Shown: positions 35,211-43,959 of the stretch, in pieces
Numbering within the stretch: position 1 is the first letter of the stretch
How the letters are laid out: each line of letters begins with the position of its first letter
Translations under genes and position numbers: made by a program
NCBI GenBank assembly: GCA_025054715.1
Contig: JANWYH010000002.1
Location: 1-64,000, forward strand
DNA: 64,000 nt
Source of the DNA: Pyrinomonadaceae bacterium
GTDB taxonomy: Bacteria; Acidobacteriota; Blastocatellia; Pyrinomonadales; Pyrinomonadaceae
Reading direction: 5' to 3'
The notes under the pieces: model-generated
The model's database searches: none
What the model was told of the DNA's origin: nothing
The model's input: the letters and a program-made list of their open reading frames with translations, nothing else

Positions 35211-36566
35211 ATGAATAAGAGCAAGGTCTTAGTAGTTGATGATGAACCTAGAATACAGCAATCGCTACGAGCCATACTAGAAGATGAAGGCTACGAAGTA
35301 GGAGTCGCCTCAAGCGGTGAAGAATGCCTTAAATATGCTGAGCTAAAAAACTATGCTTGCATACTGCTTGACATCTGGCTTCCAGGAATAGACGGTCTTA
35401 GGACTCTTCAGTTATTGCGCGAGCAAGGCAATAACTGCCCTGTTATAATGATTTCTGGACACGGAAATATCGAAATAGCTGTCACAGCCGTAAAACTAGG
35501 CGCATTCGATTTCATAGAAAAACCCTTCTCAATAGAAAAAACTGTTTTGACCGTTCGTAACGCAATCAGAGCCTATCAGCTAGAACTTAAGAACGCTGAG
35601 CTTATACAGAGTCTAGACCAAGAATACGTAATGATAGGCGATTCGGTCGCAATGCGTGCCTTAAGGAAACAAATCAGAATTGTTGCTGAAACAGACGGGC
35701 GCGTGCTAATCACTGGAGAATCAGGAACAGGAAAAGAGTTGGTTGCAAGAGCTATACACAACCAATCAAAAAGAAAAGACGCCTCTTTCGTCGAAATAAA
35801 TTCCGCTGCTATACCCGAAGACCTGATCGAATCAGAACTCTTCGGTTACGTAAAAGGTGCCTTCTCCGGTGCAACCCATTCAAGAAAGGGAAAGCTTGAA
35901 ATTGCAGATGGCGGAACTCTTTTCCTAGACGAAATAGGAGACATGTCGCCAAGAATGCAAGCAAAACTTTTAAGAGTCTTAGAAGAAGGGCGCTTCGAGC
36001 CTCTAGGAAGCAACACACAAATAAAAGTTGATGTCCGAGTTATCTCAGCTACAAACAAGAATCTCGACGAGTTAATTGAATCAGGAAACTTCCGACATGA
36101 TCTCTTTTATCGCCTAAACGTAATTCCATTTGAAATTCCTCCACTTCGTGAAAGAATCGAAGACATACCTCTTCTTGTCGAACATTTTAACAAGAAATTC
36201 TCTGCCTCCTACGGCAAAAAACCAAAGGAATTTACACAGGAAGCAATCCAAATACTGCAAAGCTATGCTTGGCCTGGAAACGTCAGAGAACTAAAAAACA
36301 CTGTAGAAAGAATAGTTATAACCGTTCAAAAGGAAAAAATCACACCCAAAGAGCTACCTCCTCTTTCTATTGAACCAATAAGTTCTAAGCCTGCTCGCTT
36401 TCCCTCCTTGAAAGAAGCCATAGAAGATTTTCAAAGAAAATACATAGAGCAGAAAATAAACGAAGCCGGTGGCAACATCTCTAAAGCCGCAGAACTAATG
36501 GGAATAGATAGAAGTCATCTATATAGAAGAATAAAGTCACTTGGAATTGACATCGAAAAATTCTAG
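35211..36566 (+). CDS. sigma-54-dependent response regulator (NtrC/NtrX family)
   Basis: 451 aa with three domains. The receiver domain (1-120) has Asp10-Asp11, phospho-acceptor Asp54 (LLDIWLPG) and Lys104 (FIEKPF). The AAA+ domain (about 140-375) has Walker A GESGTGKE (169-176), the sigma-54 contact loop GAFSGA (216-221; consensus GAFTGA, Thr to Ser), Walker B GGTLFLDEIGDM and the R-finger region. The C-terminal Fis-type helix-turn-helix has NISKAAELMGIDRSHLYRRIKSLG. NtrX-like overall. The cognate sensor kinase is not adjacent. An inverted repeat and a -24/-12 promoter lie immediately downstream. Confidence 0.93.
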   Translation: MNKSKVLVVDDEPRIQQSLRAILEDEGYEVGVASSGEECLKYAELKNYACILLDIWLPGIDGLRTLQLLREQGNNCPVIMISGHGNIEIAVTAVKLGAFDFIEKPFSIEKTVLTVRNAIRAYQLELKNAELIQSLDQEYVMIGDSVAMRALRKQIRIVAETDGRVLITGESGTGKELVARAIHNQSKRKDASFVEINSAAIPEDLIESELFGYVKGAFSGATHSRKGKLEIADGGTLFLDEIGDMSPRMQAKLLRVLEEGRFEPLGSNTQIKVDVRVISATNKNLDELIESGNFRHDLFYRLNVIPFEIPPLRERIEDIPLLVEHFNKKFSASYGKKPKEFTQEAIQILQSYAWPGNVRELKNTVERIVITVQKEKITPKELPPLSIEPISSKPARFPSLKEAIEDFQRKYIEQKINEAGGNISKAAELMGIDRSHLYRRIKSLGIDIEKF

Positions 36567-36580
36567 GCTATCAAATTTTG

Positions 36581-36611
36581 TCAAATTGAATTATCTTTTA
36601 TTTCAATTTGA
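36581..36611 (+). promoter_or_regulatory. enhancer-like inverted repeat
   Basis: TCAAATTGAA (36581-36590), 11 bp, TTCAATTTGA (36602-36611): a perfect 10-bp inverted repeat centred about 118 bp before the predicted sigma-54 start at 36714, the usual distance for an NtrC-type enhancer site. The same decamer is repeated at 26951-26978. Confidence 0.5.
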
Positions 36612-36640
36612 AAAACGTTTAATTGTGTTTAGATTGGTTT

Positions 36641-36654
36641 AAGTTTATAAACTT
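36641..36654 (+). promoter_or_regulatory. 14-bp perfect palindrome
   Basis: AAGTTTATAAACTT, centred ~66 bp before the predicted start at 36714. It could be a second activator site or a bending-protein site. Confidence 0.4.
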
Positions 36655-36686
36655 TGTTTATACAACATTTACAAAAAGAAAAGATT

Positions 36687-36703
36687 TTGGCATAGTTTTT
36701 GCT
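36687..36703 (+). promoter_or_regulatory. sigma-54 (-24/-12) promoter
   Basis: TTGGCATAGTTTTTGCT, GG at 36689-36690 and GC at 36701-36702, correct 12-base offset. Predicted start about 36714, reading into a region with no gene on the plus strand. It is 15/17 identical to the TonB receptor promoter at 632-648. Confidence 0.7.
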
Positions 36704-36713
36704 TTCTTGGGAG

Positions 36714-36900
36714 AAAGGGAGAAGAATTTTCGAAGGGCGGACACTTTGAAGAACTGAGACACCTTAAAACCTCATTTCCTCCGATATTTGGAAAGTTTAA
36801 AAAAACGACTGTCAACCGTTCGAACTCGGTTTGCGCTAACCCTATCTGGTTTCTCCTCCTTTCCCTCATCCCCCTAAACGAGCGGTTGGCAGTCTTCTCA
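36714..36900 (+). ncRNA. candidate sigma-54-dependent structured RNA
   Basis: The predicted transcript has no convincing frame. Its main feature is a 16-bp stem, 36807-36822 with 36879-36894, enclosing 56 nt. Fourteen pairs are Watson-Crick and two are G.U on the plus strand; the same positions are A.C mismatches on the minus strand. A second hairpin, TTCTCAA/TTGAGGA (36894-36917), again has a pair that is U.G only on the plus strand. The loop is C-rich and contains CTCCTCCTTTCC, complementary to Shine-Dalgarno sequences, as in many trans-acting sRNAs. The 3' end is not defined, as no strong T-run follows. Alternatively the stem, with the A-run at 36799-36805, is the sdhCAB terminator on the minus strand. 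Confidence 0.45.
36799..36894 (-). terminator. possible terminator of the sdhCAB operon
   Basis: On the minus strand the 36879-36894/36807-36822 stem is followed by G and seven T (36805-36799), about 90 nt past the sdhB stop. The stem has two A.C mismatches on this strand and a 56-nt loop, so it would be an unusual terminator. Confidence 0.45.
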
Positions 36901-36983
36901 ATACGTGAACCTTGAGGAGAGATGGATTTCGATTTTTCTTTAGGACTGAAAGTTCTAAAGATCCTTTCAGAAAGCTTTAGAGT

Positions 36984-37778
36984 CTATTTCTTCAACCAGC
37001 CAAAAATTGCATTCATAGTTATTTCGCGATTGGTTTCATAGATGGCTTTTGTCAATGGGATATTCATCGGACAAACTTTGATGCAATTCTGAGCATTCCC
37101 GCAGTTGGTTATTCCGTCTTCACCCATTAAAGCCTCTAGTCTTTCATTTTTTGTCATTTTTCCTATTGGATGCATATTGAACAACCTAACCTGAGCTATT
37201 GCTTGAGGACCTATGTAATTATCGCCGTGATACTGTGGACAAGCTTCAAGACAGCATCCGCAGGTCATACATCTTGAATAGACATACCTTTCTTGAGCTT
37301 CTTTATTTGATATGCGAGGACCTGCGCCTAGATCGTGAGTTCCATCAAGCTCAATCCATGCTTTGACTCTTTTCAGATGCTCAAACATTTTCGTTCGATC
37401 TACTTTGAGATCACGTATGTTTGGAAATTTTGACATTGGTTGCAGAGTGATTATGTTGCTCCCCGAATCTAGAATTAAATCATCAATTAAAGCCGAGCAA
37501 GCTTGCCTTACGCGCCCGTTAATCACCATAGTGCAAATTCCGCAAACTTGCTCAAGACAGCTCATATCCCAAACTGGAGGATTGGTTTTGATACCTTCTT
37601 TAGTTATCGGATTTTTACGAATTTCCATTAAGGCTGAGATCACATTCAAGTTTCTACGATAATTTATTTCAAAGGATTGCCAATAGATAGGCGCATCTGG
37701 GCGGTCACGCCGCTGTATTCTTATTTCAATTTTTTCAGGTGGGTTTTCTAAAACTCTTTTTTTGTGTCCGTTCTTCAC
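36984..37778 (-). CDS. sdhB: succinate dehydrogenase/fumarate reductase iron-sulfur subunit
   Basis: 264 aa. Ligands for all three clusters are present: [2Fe-2S] in CLEQVCGICTMVINGRVRQAC (quoted to the last Cys; region 74-95), [4Fe-4S] in CMTCGCCLEACP and [3Fe-4S]/[4Fe-4S] in CGNAQNCIKVCP. It passes electrons from SdhA to the cytochrome b subunit. It is the last gene of sdhCAB, 15 bp after sdhA. Confidence 0.95.
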   Translation of the reverse strand: MKNGHKKRVLENPPEKIEIRIQRRDRPDAPIYWQSFEINYRRNLNVISALMEIRKNPITKEGIKTNPPVWDMSCLEQVCGICTMVINGRVRQACSALIDDLILDSGSNIITLQPMSKFPNIRDLKVDRTKMFEHLKRVKAWIELDGTHDLGAGPRISNKEAQERYVYSRCMTCGCCLEACPQYHGDNYIGPQAIAQVRLFNMHPIGKMTKNERLEALMGEDGITNCGNAQNCIKVCPMNIPLTKAIYETNREITMNAIFGWLKK

Positions 37779-37793
37779 TTTTCCTTTTCCTCC

Positions 37794-39584
37794 TTACTTT
37801 CCTTTTGGTTTACTATAATCTCGTTTTCTGGGTGGAATAAGGCTTGTGTCAACTGGTATGTAGCTAAACACTGGCCCTTCAGAAGACCATTCGGCAATAG
37901 TAGTTTTCAGCCATTCTTCGTCATTTCTTTCAGGAAATTCGGGCTTGTAATGAGCGCCACGAGATTCATTTCTATTAAGTGCGCCCAGAGTAATTACACG
38001 AGCTAACTCAAGCATATTCCAAAGCTGACGAGCATGAGGAAGAGCCTGTGTGGCCCAGAGATTAGAGTCATTGATTGAGATACGCTTGAATCTATCCATA
38101 AGCTCAAGAATCTTATTGTCTGTTTCTTTGAGCTTATCGTTGTAGCGTACGACCGTAACGTTTTCGGTCATCCATTTCCCAAGCTCTTCGTGTATTTTGT
38201 ACTGATTTTCTGGCCCTTCACTCTTCAGAATTTTCTCATTTATTTCCTGTTGACGCTTTACTTCTGCTTCGTGTATTCCGTTTGTTTCCGTTTCCTTGCG
38301 CTCAACATTTTTGACATATTCAATAGCAGAAGACGCCGCAACAAAACCTCCATAAACACAAGAAACTAGAGAATTAGCTCCGAGGCGATTTGCTCCATGG
38401 ATAGAGAAATCACATTCTCCGGCGGCTAGTAGCCCCGGTATATTTGTTCTTTGTTCATAATCTACCCATAAGCCACCCATCGAGTAATGAACTCCGGGGA
38501 AAATTCTCATCGGAACCTGTCGTGGATCATCACCAACGAACATCTCATAAATTTCCAAAATTGCACCAAGCTTGCGATTGAGAATTTCGGCTGGTATGTG
38601 AGTCAAATCGAGATAAACTTGATTTTCGCCGTTAACACCATACCCTTCTAAGCAAACCTTAAATATCTCTCTAGTGGCGATGTCTCGAGGGACTAGATTG
38701 CCGTAGGCGGGATATTTTTCTTCAAGAAAATACCAGCGTTCTGATTCTGGTATATCACGCGGATCTCGTCGATCACCCTTTTTGCGTGGCACCCAAATTC
38801 TTCCGCCTTCCCCGCGTGCTGACTCACTCATCAACCGAAGTTTATCCTCTCCGGGGATCGCTGTTGGGTGAACTTGTATGAATTCACCGTTAGCATACTT
38901 TGCTCCTTGTTGGTAACAGGCAGAAGCAGCGCTTCCTGTGCAAGTTTGAGAATTAGTTGATTTGCCAAAAATCAAGCCAGGTCCGCCTGTGGCTATTATA
39001 ACTGCATCCGCATAAAACGCTTTTAGCTCTAGATTTTGCAGATTCATCGCAACTACGCCACGGCAAACTTGATGATCGTCTAAAACAAGCGAGAGCATCT
39101 CCCAACCTTCATACTTTTTAACCTTACCCAAAACCTCATGCTTTCTGACTTGTTCGTCCAGAGCATATAAAAGTTGTTGACCAGTAGATGCACCAGCATA
39201 AGCTGTGCGGTGATGAAGCGTCCCGCCAAAACGCCTAAAATCAATCAAACCTTCTGGCGTTCTTGCGAACGGAACACCCATACGATCAAACAAATAAATT
39301 ATTTGCGGTGCCATCTCGCACATTCTTTTCACTGGAGGCTGATCGGCTAGAAAATCACCTCCGTAAACCGTATCGTCAAAATGCTTCCATGGAGAGTCAC
39401 CCTCACCTTTCGTGTTCACCGCACCATTTATTCCGCCTTGTGCACAAACTGAGTGAGATCTTTTAACCGGAACAACCGAAATTAAATCAACATCATAACC
39501 TGCTTCGGCTATCTTCATCGTCGCCGAAAGGCCGGCGAGCCCACCACCTACGACAACTATTTTAGCTTGCTTGGATACTGACAT
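37794..39584 (-). CDS. sdhA: succinate dehydrogenase/fumarate reductase flavoprotein subunit
   Basis: 596 aa. FAD-binding GGGLAGLSATMKIAEAGYDV, the covalent flavin His region RSHSVCAQGGINGAVN, substrate-site GGTLHHRTAYAG and RGEGGRIWVPR, and HPTAIPG are all present. Length and the short NADH-like N-terminus fit the Bacillus/Bacteroidetes-type (SQR class B-like) enzyme. It oxidises succinate to fumarate at the cytoplasmic face. Confidence 0.95.
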   Translation of the reverse strand: MSVSKQAKIVVVGGGLAGLSATMKIAEAGYDVDLISVVPVKRSHSVCAQGGINGAVNTKGEGDSPWKHFDDTVYGGDFLADQPPVKRMCEMAPQIIYLFDRMGVPFARTPEGLIDFRRFGGTLHHRTAYAGASTGQQLLYALDEQVRKHEVLGKVKKYEGWEMLSLVLDDHQVCRGVVAMNLQNLELKAFYADAVIIATGGPGLIFGKSTNSQTCTGSAASACYQQGAKYANGEFIQVHPTAIPGEDKLRLMSESARGEGGRIWVPRKKGDRRDPRDIPESERWYFLEEKYPAYGNLVPRDIATREIFKVCLEGYGVNGENQVYLDLTHIPAEILNRKLGAILEIYEMFVGDDPRQVPMRIFPGVHYSMGGLWVDYEQRTNIPGLLAAGECDFSIHGANRLGANSLVSCVYGGFVAASSAIEYVKNVERKETETNGIHEAEVKRQQEINEKILKSEGPENQYKIHEELGKWMTENVTVVRYNDKLKETDNKILELMDRFKRISINDSNLWATQALPHARQLWNMLELARVITLGALNRNESRGAHYKPEFPERNDEEWLKTTIAEWSSEGPVFSYIPVDTSLIPPRKRDYSKPKGK

Positions 39585-39601
39585 AACACAAACCTCAAAC
39601 T

Positions 39602-40321
39602 TTAGAATTTTCTCGGAGCAACTGGCTGAATTAACTCAGCTTCTTTTGGAGCATCGCACAAAACCTCAGGCATTAAGCCACAAGGTCTAACAAACGAGAA
39701 TGCCGCATTCGTCCCAACAGCAAAAAGTATTAAGCCTATTGCGGCACAAGCATACAGGGTAGCTTTCTGAGCCTTTTCTCCTATCACAATTCCCCAATCG
39801 ACAGCAAAAAGAAAGATTCCATAACCCAAGTGCCATGCTGTTGCCGCAACACCTAAAACATAAAAAATCAATATTCCTGCCGATTGAAAATCCCCGGCAA
39901 TTATAGCAAATGCTTTATCTGCATTTCCTGACACTTTTGTGGCGGTAAGTCCGAAGTCTCCAAAAAGCCCAAAGCGAAAATGCAAAATGTGAAACAAAAT
40001 AAAAACAAAAAGAAAAATACCAGTAACTCGCTGGAATAGGTATAACCAATTACTTAAGTATCCGTAACTTCTCACATTCACTTTCGCTTCTGAGGAAATG
40101 AAAATTCCGTAAACGGAGTGGAAAAGCAAAGGCAGAAATATGCCGAAAATTTCTATGAGAAGCAAAAAGGGAAGATGATGAATATCAGCAACGGCTTCAT
40201 TAAATACTTTCTCGCCATACATTGCCTTTGCATTAGTGAACATGTGAAAGAAGAAAAAAACACCAAGCGGAACTATTCCCGTCAGCTGATGCAGTTTTCT
40301 TAAAATAAAAGTTTTACTCAT
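39602..40321 (-). CDS. sdhC: succinate dehydrogenase cytochrome b558-type subunit
   Basis: 239 aa single membrane subunit with five helices, as in the di-heme Bacillus/Bacteroidetes type, so no separate sdhD is expected. RKLHQLTGIVPLGVFFFFHMFTNA (start quoted in part), HSVYGIFI, FILFHILHF and AWHLGYGIF supply the histidine heme ligands. GGAGG (40329-40325) precedes the ATG at 40321. It heads the sdhCAB operon and is divergent from a LysR regulator. Confidence 0.9.
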   Translation of the reverse strand: MSKTFILRKLHQLTGIVPLGVFFFFHMFTNAKAMYGEKVFNEAVADIHHLPFLLLIEIFGIFLPLLFHSVYGIFISSEAKVNVRSYGYLSNWLYLFQRVTGIFLFVFILFHILHFRFGLFGDFGLTATKVSGNADKAFAIIAGDFQSAGILIFYVLGVAATAWHLGYGIFLFAVDWGIVIGEKAQKATLYACAAIGLILFAVGTNAAFSFVRPCGLMPEVLCDAPKEAELIQPVAPRKF

Positions 40322-40331
40322 ACTGCCTCCG

Positions 40332-40348
40332 AATCTAATTTGTAGATT
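40332..40348. promoter_or_regulatory. LysR-type inverted repeat in front of sdhC
   Basis: AATCTA-N5-TAGATT contains a T-N11-A core, the LysR-family recognition pattern. It lies directly upstream of the sdhC ribosome site and within the sdhC/LysR divergent region, so the adjacent regulator is the obvious candidate to bind it. Confidence 0.45.
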
Positions 40349-40465
40349 AAGTCATACCCTTTGTTCTTGCAAGCTTTAGAGTTATCACTTTAGCTTGTTT
40401 GCAAAATTAGATCAACTTAATTTTTTTGCATTGACTGTCCAGAAAAACTTATATTTAGATTAGAA

Positions 40466-41350
40466 ATGCATATCGAAACGCTAAAAATTTTCTGTGATCT
40501 TGTTGAAACTCAAAGCTTTTCACTTGCGGCAGAAAAAAATTTTATAACCCAATCAGCCGTAAGTCAGCGAATTTGCAGTCTTGAAGAAAGATTCAACCGA
40601 AGACTTATCAATCGCGTTCGTGGAAAAAGCCAAATAAACCTAACTCCTGCAGGAGAAGTTTTCTATCGCCTTGCAAAGCAAGTTATTGCAAGCTATGAAG
40701 AGCTTGAAGAGAGCATGCGCAAATTCACTGACAGAATCAGTGGAAAGATAAAAGTAGCTACCGTCTATTCTGTAGGGTTACACGAACTTCCGCCAAAGGT
40801 GCGCGAGTTTATGTCAAAGTTTCCATCCGTGAAAATCGACATCGAGTATTCCAGAACAACCCGAATAGTAAGAGACGTCTTAAGTGGTGAGATTGAGCTT
40901 GGCGTTGTAGCTTTTCCCGAACCACGTCGAGGTATTACAATCGTTCCAATGCCCTCTGATAGACTAGTCCTCATCTGCCCTCCTGAACATGAACTTGCCC
41001 AAAGAGATAAAATCACGGTCAAAGAGTTAAAGGGCAAGCCCTTTGTAATGTTTGAGCGCGATATTCCTACAAGAAAAGCAATAGACAGAATTCTGAAGTC
41101 TTATGGTGTGAAAGTCAGGAAGGTTGCAGAGTTTGACAATATAGAAACGATAAAGCGCGCCGTTGAGGTTGGATTTGGACTTGCAATAGTGCCACATCCT
41201 TCAGTCATTGATGAAGAAAAGAATGGACAGCTAGCTGTAATTCAGCTTGCTGAGAAGGATTGGGTAAGACCTGTAGGGATTATCTACAGAAGCGATCGCA
41301 ATCTTTCACTTGCGGCTAAAAAGTTTATTCAGCTTCTTGGAAGCACCTAA
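40466..41350 (+). CDS. LysR-family transcriptional regulator
   Basis: 294 aa. An N-terminal winged helix-turn-helix (ETLKIFCDLVETQSFSLAAE, then QSAVSQRICSLEERFNRRL) precedes a periplasmic-binding-protein-like effector domain (KIKVATVYSVGLHELPP). It resembles the CysL/CbbR side of the family. The divergent position relative to sdhCAB suggests control of that operon and of itself; the effector is unknown. TTGACT at 40431-40436 and TAGATT at 40456-40461 (19-bp spacing) could be its promoter, which would leave no leader before ATG 40466. Confidence 0.88.
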   Translation: MHIETLKIFCDLVETQSFSLAAEKNFITQSAVSQRICSLEERFNRRLINRVRGKSQINLTPAGEVFYRLAKQVIASYEELEESMRKFTDRISGKIKVATVYSVGLHELPPKVREFMSKFPSVKIDIEYSRTTRIVRDVLSGEIELGVVAFPEPRRGITIVPMPSDRLVLICPPEHELAQRDKITVKELKGKPFVMFERDIPTRKAIDRILKSYGVKVRKVAEFDNIETIKRAVEVGFGLAIVPHPSVIDEEKNGQLAVIQLAEKDWVRPVGIIYRSDRNLSLAAKKFIQLLGST

Positions 41351-41416
41351 ATATAGGCTTGATCTATTAGCCGAGAAGGATAAAAATTATCGTTTGAGCT
41401 CTTGAGATTTTATCAA

Positions 41417-41457
41417 AGACCTTAAGGCTTTTCATCAGCCGAAAAGGTCTCTTTTTT
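41417..41457 (+). terminator. terminator-like hairpin abutting a start codon
   Basis: AGACCTT (41417-41423) pairs with AAGGTCT (41444-41450), with inner GGCT/AGCC (41426-41429/41437-41440), then C and six T (41452-41457) immediately before ATG 41458. The 3' arm contains AAAGG, the only Shine-Dalgarno-like sequence for the permease gene. It could be the lysR terminator, an attenuator, or an SD-sequestering stem. Confidence 0.65.
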
Positions 41458-43467
41458 ATGAGAAGACAAAAAAGAACGCTAAAAAAAAGAATCAAAAACT
41501 GGTTTCTAGCTGATATTCAAAGAATTGAAGGACCTCACGGCAAAGAAGGAGTTCACGGTCAACATCCTTGGTGGAAGGTCATGTGCCTTACAGGTGTTGA
41601 CTACTTCTCAACATTAGGTTATCAACCTGGCATCGCATTTTTGGCTGCTGGCGTGCTCTCTCCAATAGCTACGTTGTTTTTAGTTTTGATAACCCTCTTT
41701 GGAGCTTTCCCAGTTTATAGCAGAGTTGCTGCAGAATCTCCTCACGGTGAAGGTTCTATAGCAATGCTTCAATCGCTTTTTTCGAGATGGAAAGGCAAGT
41801 TAATAGTTCTGGTTTTACTAGGATTTTTAGCCACAGATTTTGTTATCACAATAACCTTATCATCAGCAGACGCAACAGCACATATCCTAGAAAATCCATT
41901 CGTTCATGAGCATTTACCATTTTTAGAACATCCGGTTTTGGTAACGATAGGGTTGATAACTATTCTAGGTATAGTCTTTCTTAAAGGTTTTCGAGAAGTT
42001 ATCGGAATAGCAGTATTTTTGGTCGTAACTTATTTATCACTGAACCTAATCATTGTCTCTGTTGCGCTCTATGAAGTTTTCACTCACCCGGAGCTTCTGG
42101 AAAACTGGGCTAATGCCGTCTACAACTATCGTGGAGCCGATGGTAACTGGCTTTTAATAATAGGAATAGCTTTGATTTATTTTCCAAAACTAGCCCTAGG
42201 ACTTTCTGGCTTTGAAACTGGAGTTGCCGTAATGCCATTGGTTAAAAGCCCTGATAGAATCAGGAACACACGCAAATTGCTTGGTACTGCAGCACTGATA
42301 ATGAGCTTTATGCTGGTCTGCAGTAGCCTTTCAACTGCTGTCATAATCGAACCCAAAGAATTCTGCCCAAGAATTGACTGCAAAAAAGCAAATCTTGAAT
42401 CATATCCATACTATTGTGCTTGCTCCGCTGAAGAAATAGAAAATGGTGTCGTAAAAGAGACGGGCAAAGCTAATGGAAGAGCATTAGCTTACATAGCCCA
42501 TAAGTATCTAGGGGAAATTTTCGGAACTGTTTATGATATAAGCACTATCTTAATCTTGTGGTTTGCTGGGGCATCAGCGATGGCGGGGCTTTTGAATATA
42601 GTGCCTCGTTATCTTCCGAAATTTGGAATGGCTCCAGAGTGGGCACGGGCCTCACGTCCGCTTACAATTGTCTTTACGATAATCTGTTTTGCCGTCACCA
42701 TTTGGTTTGAGGCAAGTGTCGATGCTCAAGGCGGAGCTTACGCAACGGGAGTCCTTGTCATGATTTCATCGGCAGCATTAGCGGTTACTATTTCCGCTTG
42801 GCGTCAGAAAAATCGTTGGAGATGGGCTTTTCTAATCATAACGATTGTGTTTGCATATACTACCGTTACGAACATTATTGAAAGACCCGACGGCATTAAA
42901 ATAGCCTCTTTCTTCATCTTTTCAATAATCCTTTCGTCTTTCATTTCCAGAGCTTTACGCTCGCTTGAGGTTAGAATTGACGAGGTTGAGCTGGATGAAA
43001 AGGCAATGGAGTTTATAAAGGACCTTGCTGAAAATGATATTCGTATAGTTGCAAACAGAAGAGAGACAGGCGATGTATCTGAATACCGTTACAAAGAGCA
43101 TGAAAAGCGAGTTGACAATCATATACCATCGAGCGACCCGATTCTTTTCTATGAGGTTGACGTAGGAGATGCTTCTGAATTCAAAGGAAAAATAAAAGTA
43201 AGAGGCGTCGAGGTAGATGGTTATAGAATTTTGCGGACGGAAGCTCCTTCAGTTCCTAATGCAATAGCGGCGCTTTTGCTCTATCTGAGAGACAAAACCG
43301 GTAAAGTTCCACATGTTTATTTCGGTTGGAGCGAGGGCAATCCTATAGTTTATCTGATGCGCTTCGTGCTGTTTGGTGAGGGGGACACAGCTCCCGTTAC
43401 TAGAGAGATTTTAAGACAGGCTGAGCCCGATCCGGATAGACGTCCAAACGTTCATGTAGGCGGTTGA
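41458..43467 (+). CDS. APC-superfamily permease (amino acid/K+ transporter-like)
   Basis: 669 aa with about twelve hydrophobic helices and a ~170-residue soluble C-terminal domain. The family signature near the N-terminus is [23 protein letters not shown], read in part as the discontinuous first helix of APC-fold carriers; [18 protein letters not shown] is a second conserved region. The C-terminal domain ([18 protein letters not shown]) is cytoplasmic and may be regulatory, as in KUP/KimA potassium carriers, but K+ specificity is not shown by sequence alone. Its 3' end overlaps the convergent zinc-ribbon gene by 16 bp. Confidence 0.7.
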   Translation: MRRQKRTLKKRIKNWFLADIQRIEGPHGKEGVHGQHPWWKVMCLTGVDYFSTLGYQPGIAFLAAGVLSPIATLFLVLITLFGAFPVYSRVAAESPHGEGSIAMLQSLFSRWKGKLIVLVLLGFLATDFVITITLSSADATAHILENPFVHEHLPFLEHPVLVTIGLITILGIVFLKGFREVIGIAVFLVVTYLSLNLIIVSVALYEVFTHPELLENWANAVYNYRGADGNWLLIIGIALIYFPKLALGLSGFETGVAVMPLVKSPDRIRNTRKLLGTAALIMSFMLVCSSLSTAVIIEPKEFCPRIDCKKANLESYPYYCACSAEEIENGVVKETGKANGRALAYIAHKYLGEIFGTVYDISTILILWFAGASAMAGLLNIVPRYLPKFGMAPEWARASRPLTIVFTIICFAVTIWFEASVDAQGGAYATGVLVMISSAALAVTISAWRQKNRWRWAFLIITIVFAYTTVTNIIERPDGIKIASFFIFSIILSSFISRALRSLEVRIDEVELDEKAMEFIKDLAENDIRIVANRRETGDVSEYRYKEHEKRVDNHIPSSDPILFYEVDVGDASEFKGKIKVRGVEVDGYRILRTEAPSVPNAIAALLLYLRDKTGKVPHVYFGWSEGNPIVYLMRFVLFGEGDTAPVTREILRQAEPDPDRRPNVHVGG

Positions 43468-43820
43468 TTTTCTGGTTTTATCAGATCAGGATTCATCGCC
43501 AAGAAGCACGTCCTGCAATAAACCGGACGACCTTGAGAAGGGTAAAAAGGCACGGTTGTATATACCCCACACTTTGAACAATGAACAGCTACCTCTATCT
43601 TCTGTTTTATTCCTGCTGCTTGCGCTGCCAGGATGGCTTCTAATCTTTCTGTCTTTGCCTTCTTGCAAGGTTTGCACCTTTTCGGTGGATTCTTCAATCC
43701 CTTGTCACGGAAAAATACCTGCTCGCCAGCTGTCCAAATAAATTTCTGACCACAATCAATGCAAATTATCTCAATATCAACAAATTCCTCTTCGCTAGAC
43801 GCTTGAGTCAATAATGTCAT
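43452..43820 (-). CDS. small double zinc-ribbon protein
   Basis: 122 aa. The N-terminal ribbon has [18 protein letters not shown] and NPPKRCKPC, the 'probable zinc-ribbon' (zf-trcl) pattern. A second pair is CSKCG and CRTC, spaced like the CxxC-x17-CxxC ribbon that follows in homologues from soil bacteria. Function unknown; nucleic-acid or ribosome association is plausible. Confidence 0.75.
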   Translation of the reverse strand: MTLLTQASSEEEFVDIEIICIDCGQKFIWTAGEQVFFRDKGLKNPPKRCKPCKKAKTERLEAILAAQAAGIKQKIEVAVHCSKCGVYTTVPFYPSQGRPVYCRTCFLAMNPDLIKPENQPPT

Positions 43821-43959
43821 AACTACCCTTCCTCGGCCGTTAACATAAATTTAAGATAATCTAATTCATATTCTAACCTTTTCTTATTAGTATAAATCAA
43901 GCACTCGACTGCATTTTTGCTTTTACATTTTAAAGAGATAAACTTGAAGGCTTGGAGTT
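43821..43959. promoter_or_regulatory. divergent promoter region for the zinc-ribbon gene and purD
   Basis: 139 bp, AT-rich. TATAAA at about 43893 could be the purD -10. No purine riboswitch-like structure was seen. GGAG lies two bases before ATG 43960. Confidence 0.4.

Noticed and set aside
36669-36869. 66-aa minus-strand frame in the 36.6-37 kb gap
   Set aside because: It runs through the stem, palindrome and sigma-54 promoter, has Arg-rich composition without a domain, and no ribosome site.
36922-37038. 38-codon plus-strand frame starting MDFDFSLGL, preceded by GAGGAG
   Set aside because: The GAGGAG is only two bases from the ATG and most of the frame is antisense to the sdhB 3' end.
41351-41457. 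c-di-AMP (ydaO) riboswitch before the permease
   Set aside because: The leader is too short and lacks the conserved ydaO elements; only a terminator-like hairpin is visible.
43821-43959. purine riboswitch before purD
   Set aside because: No three-way junction core (TATA...TAC elements) could be found.
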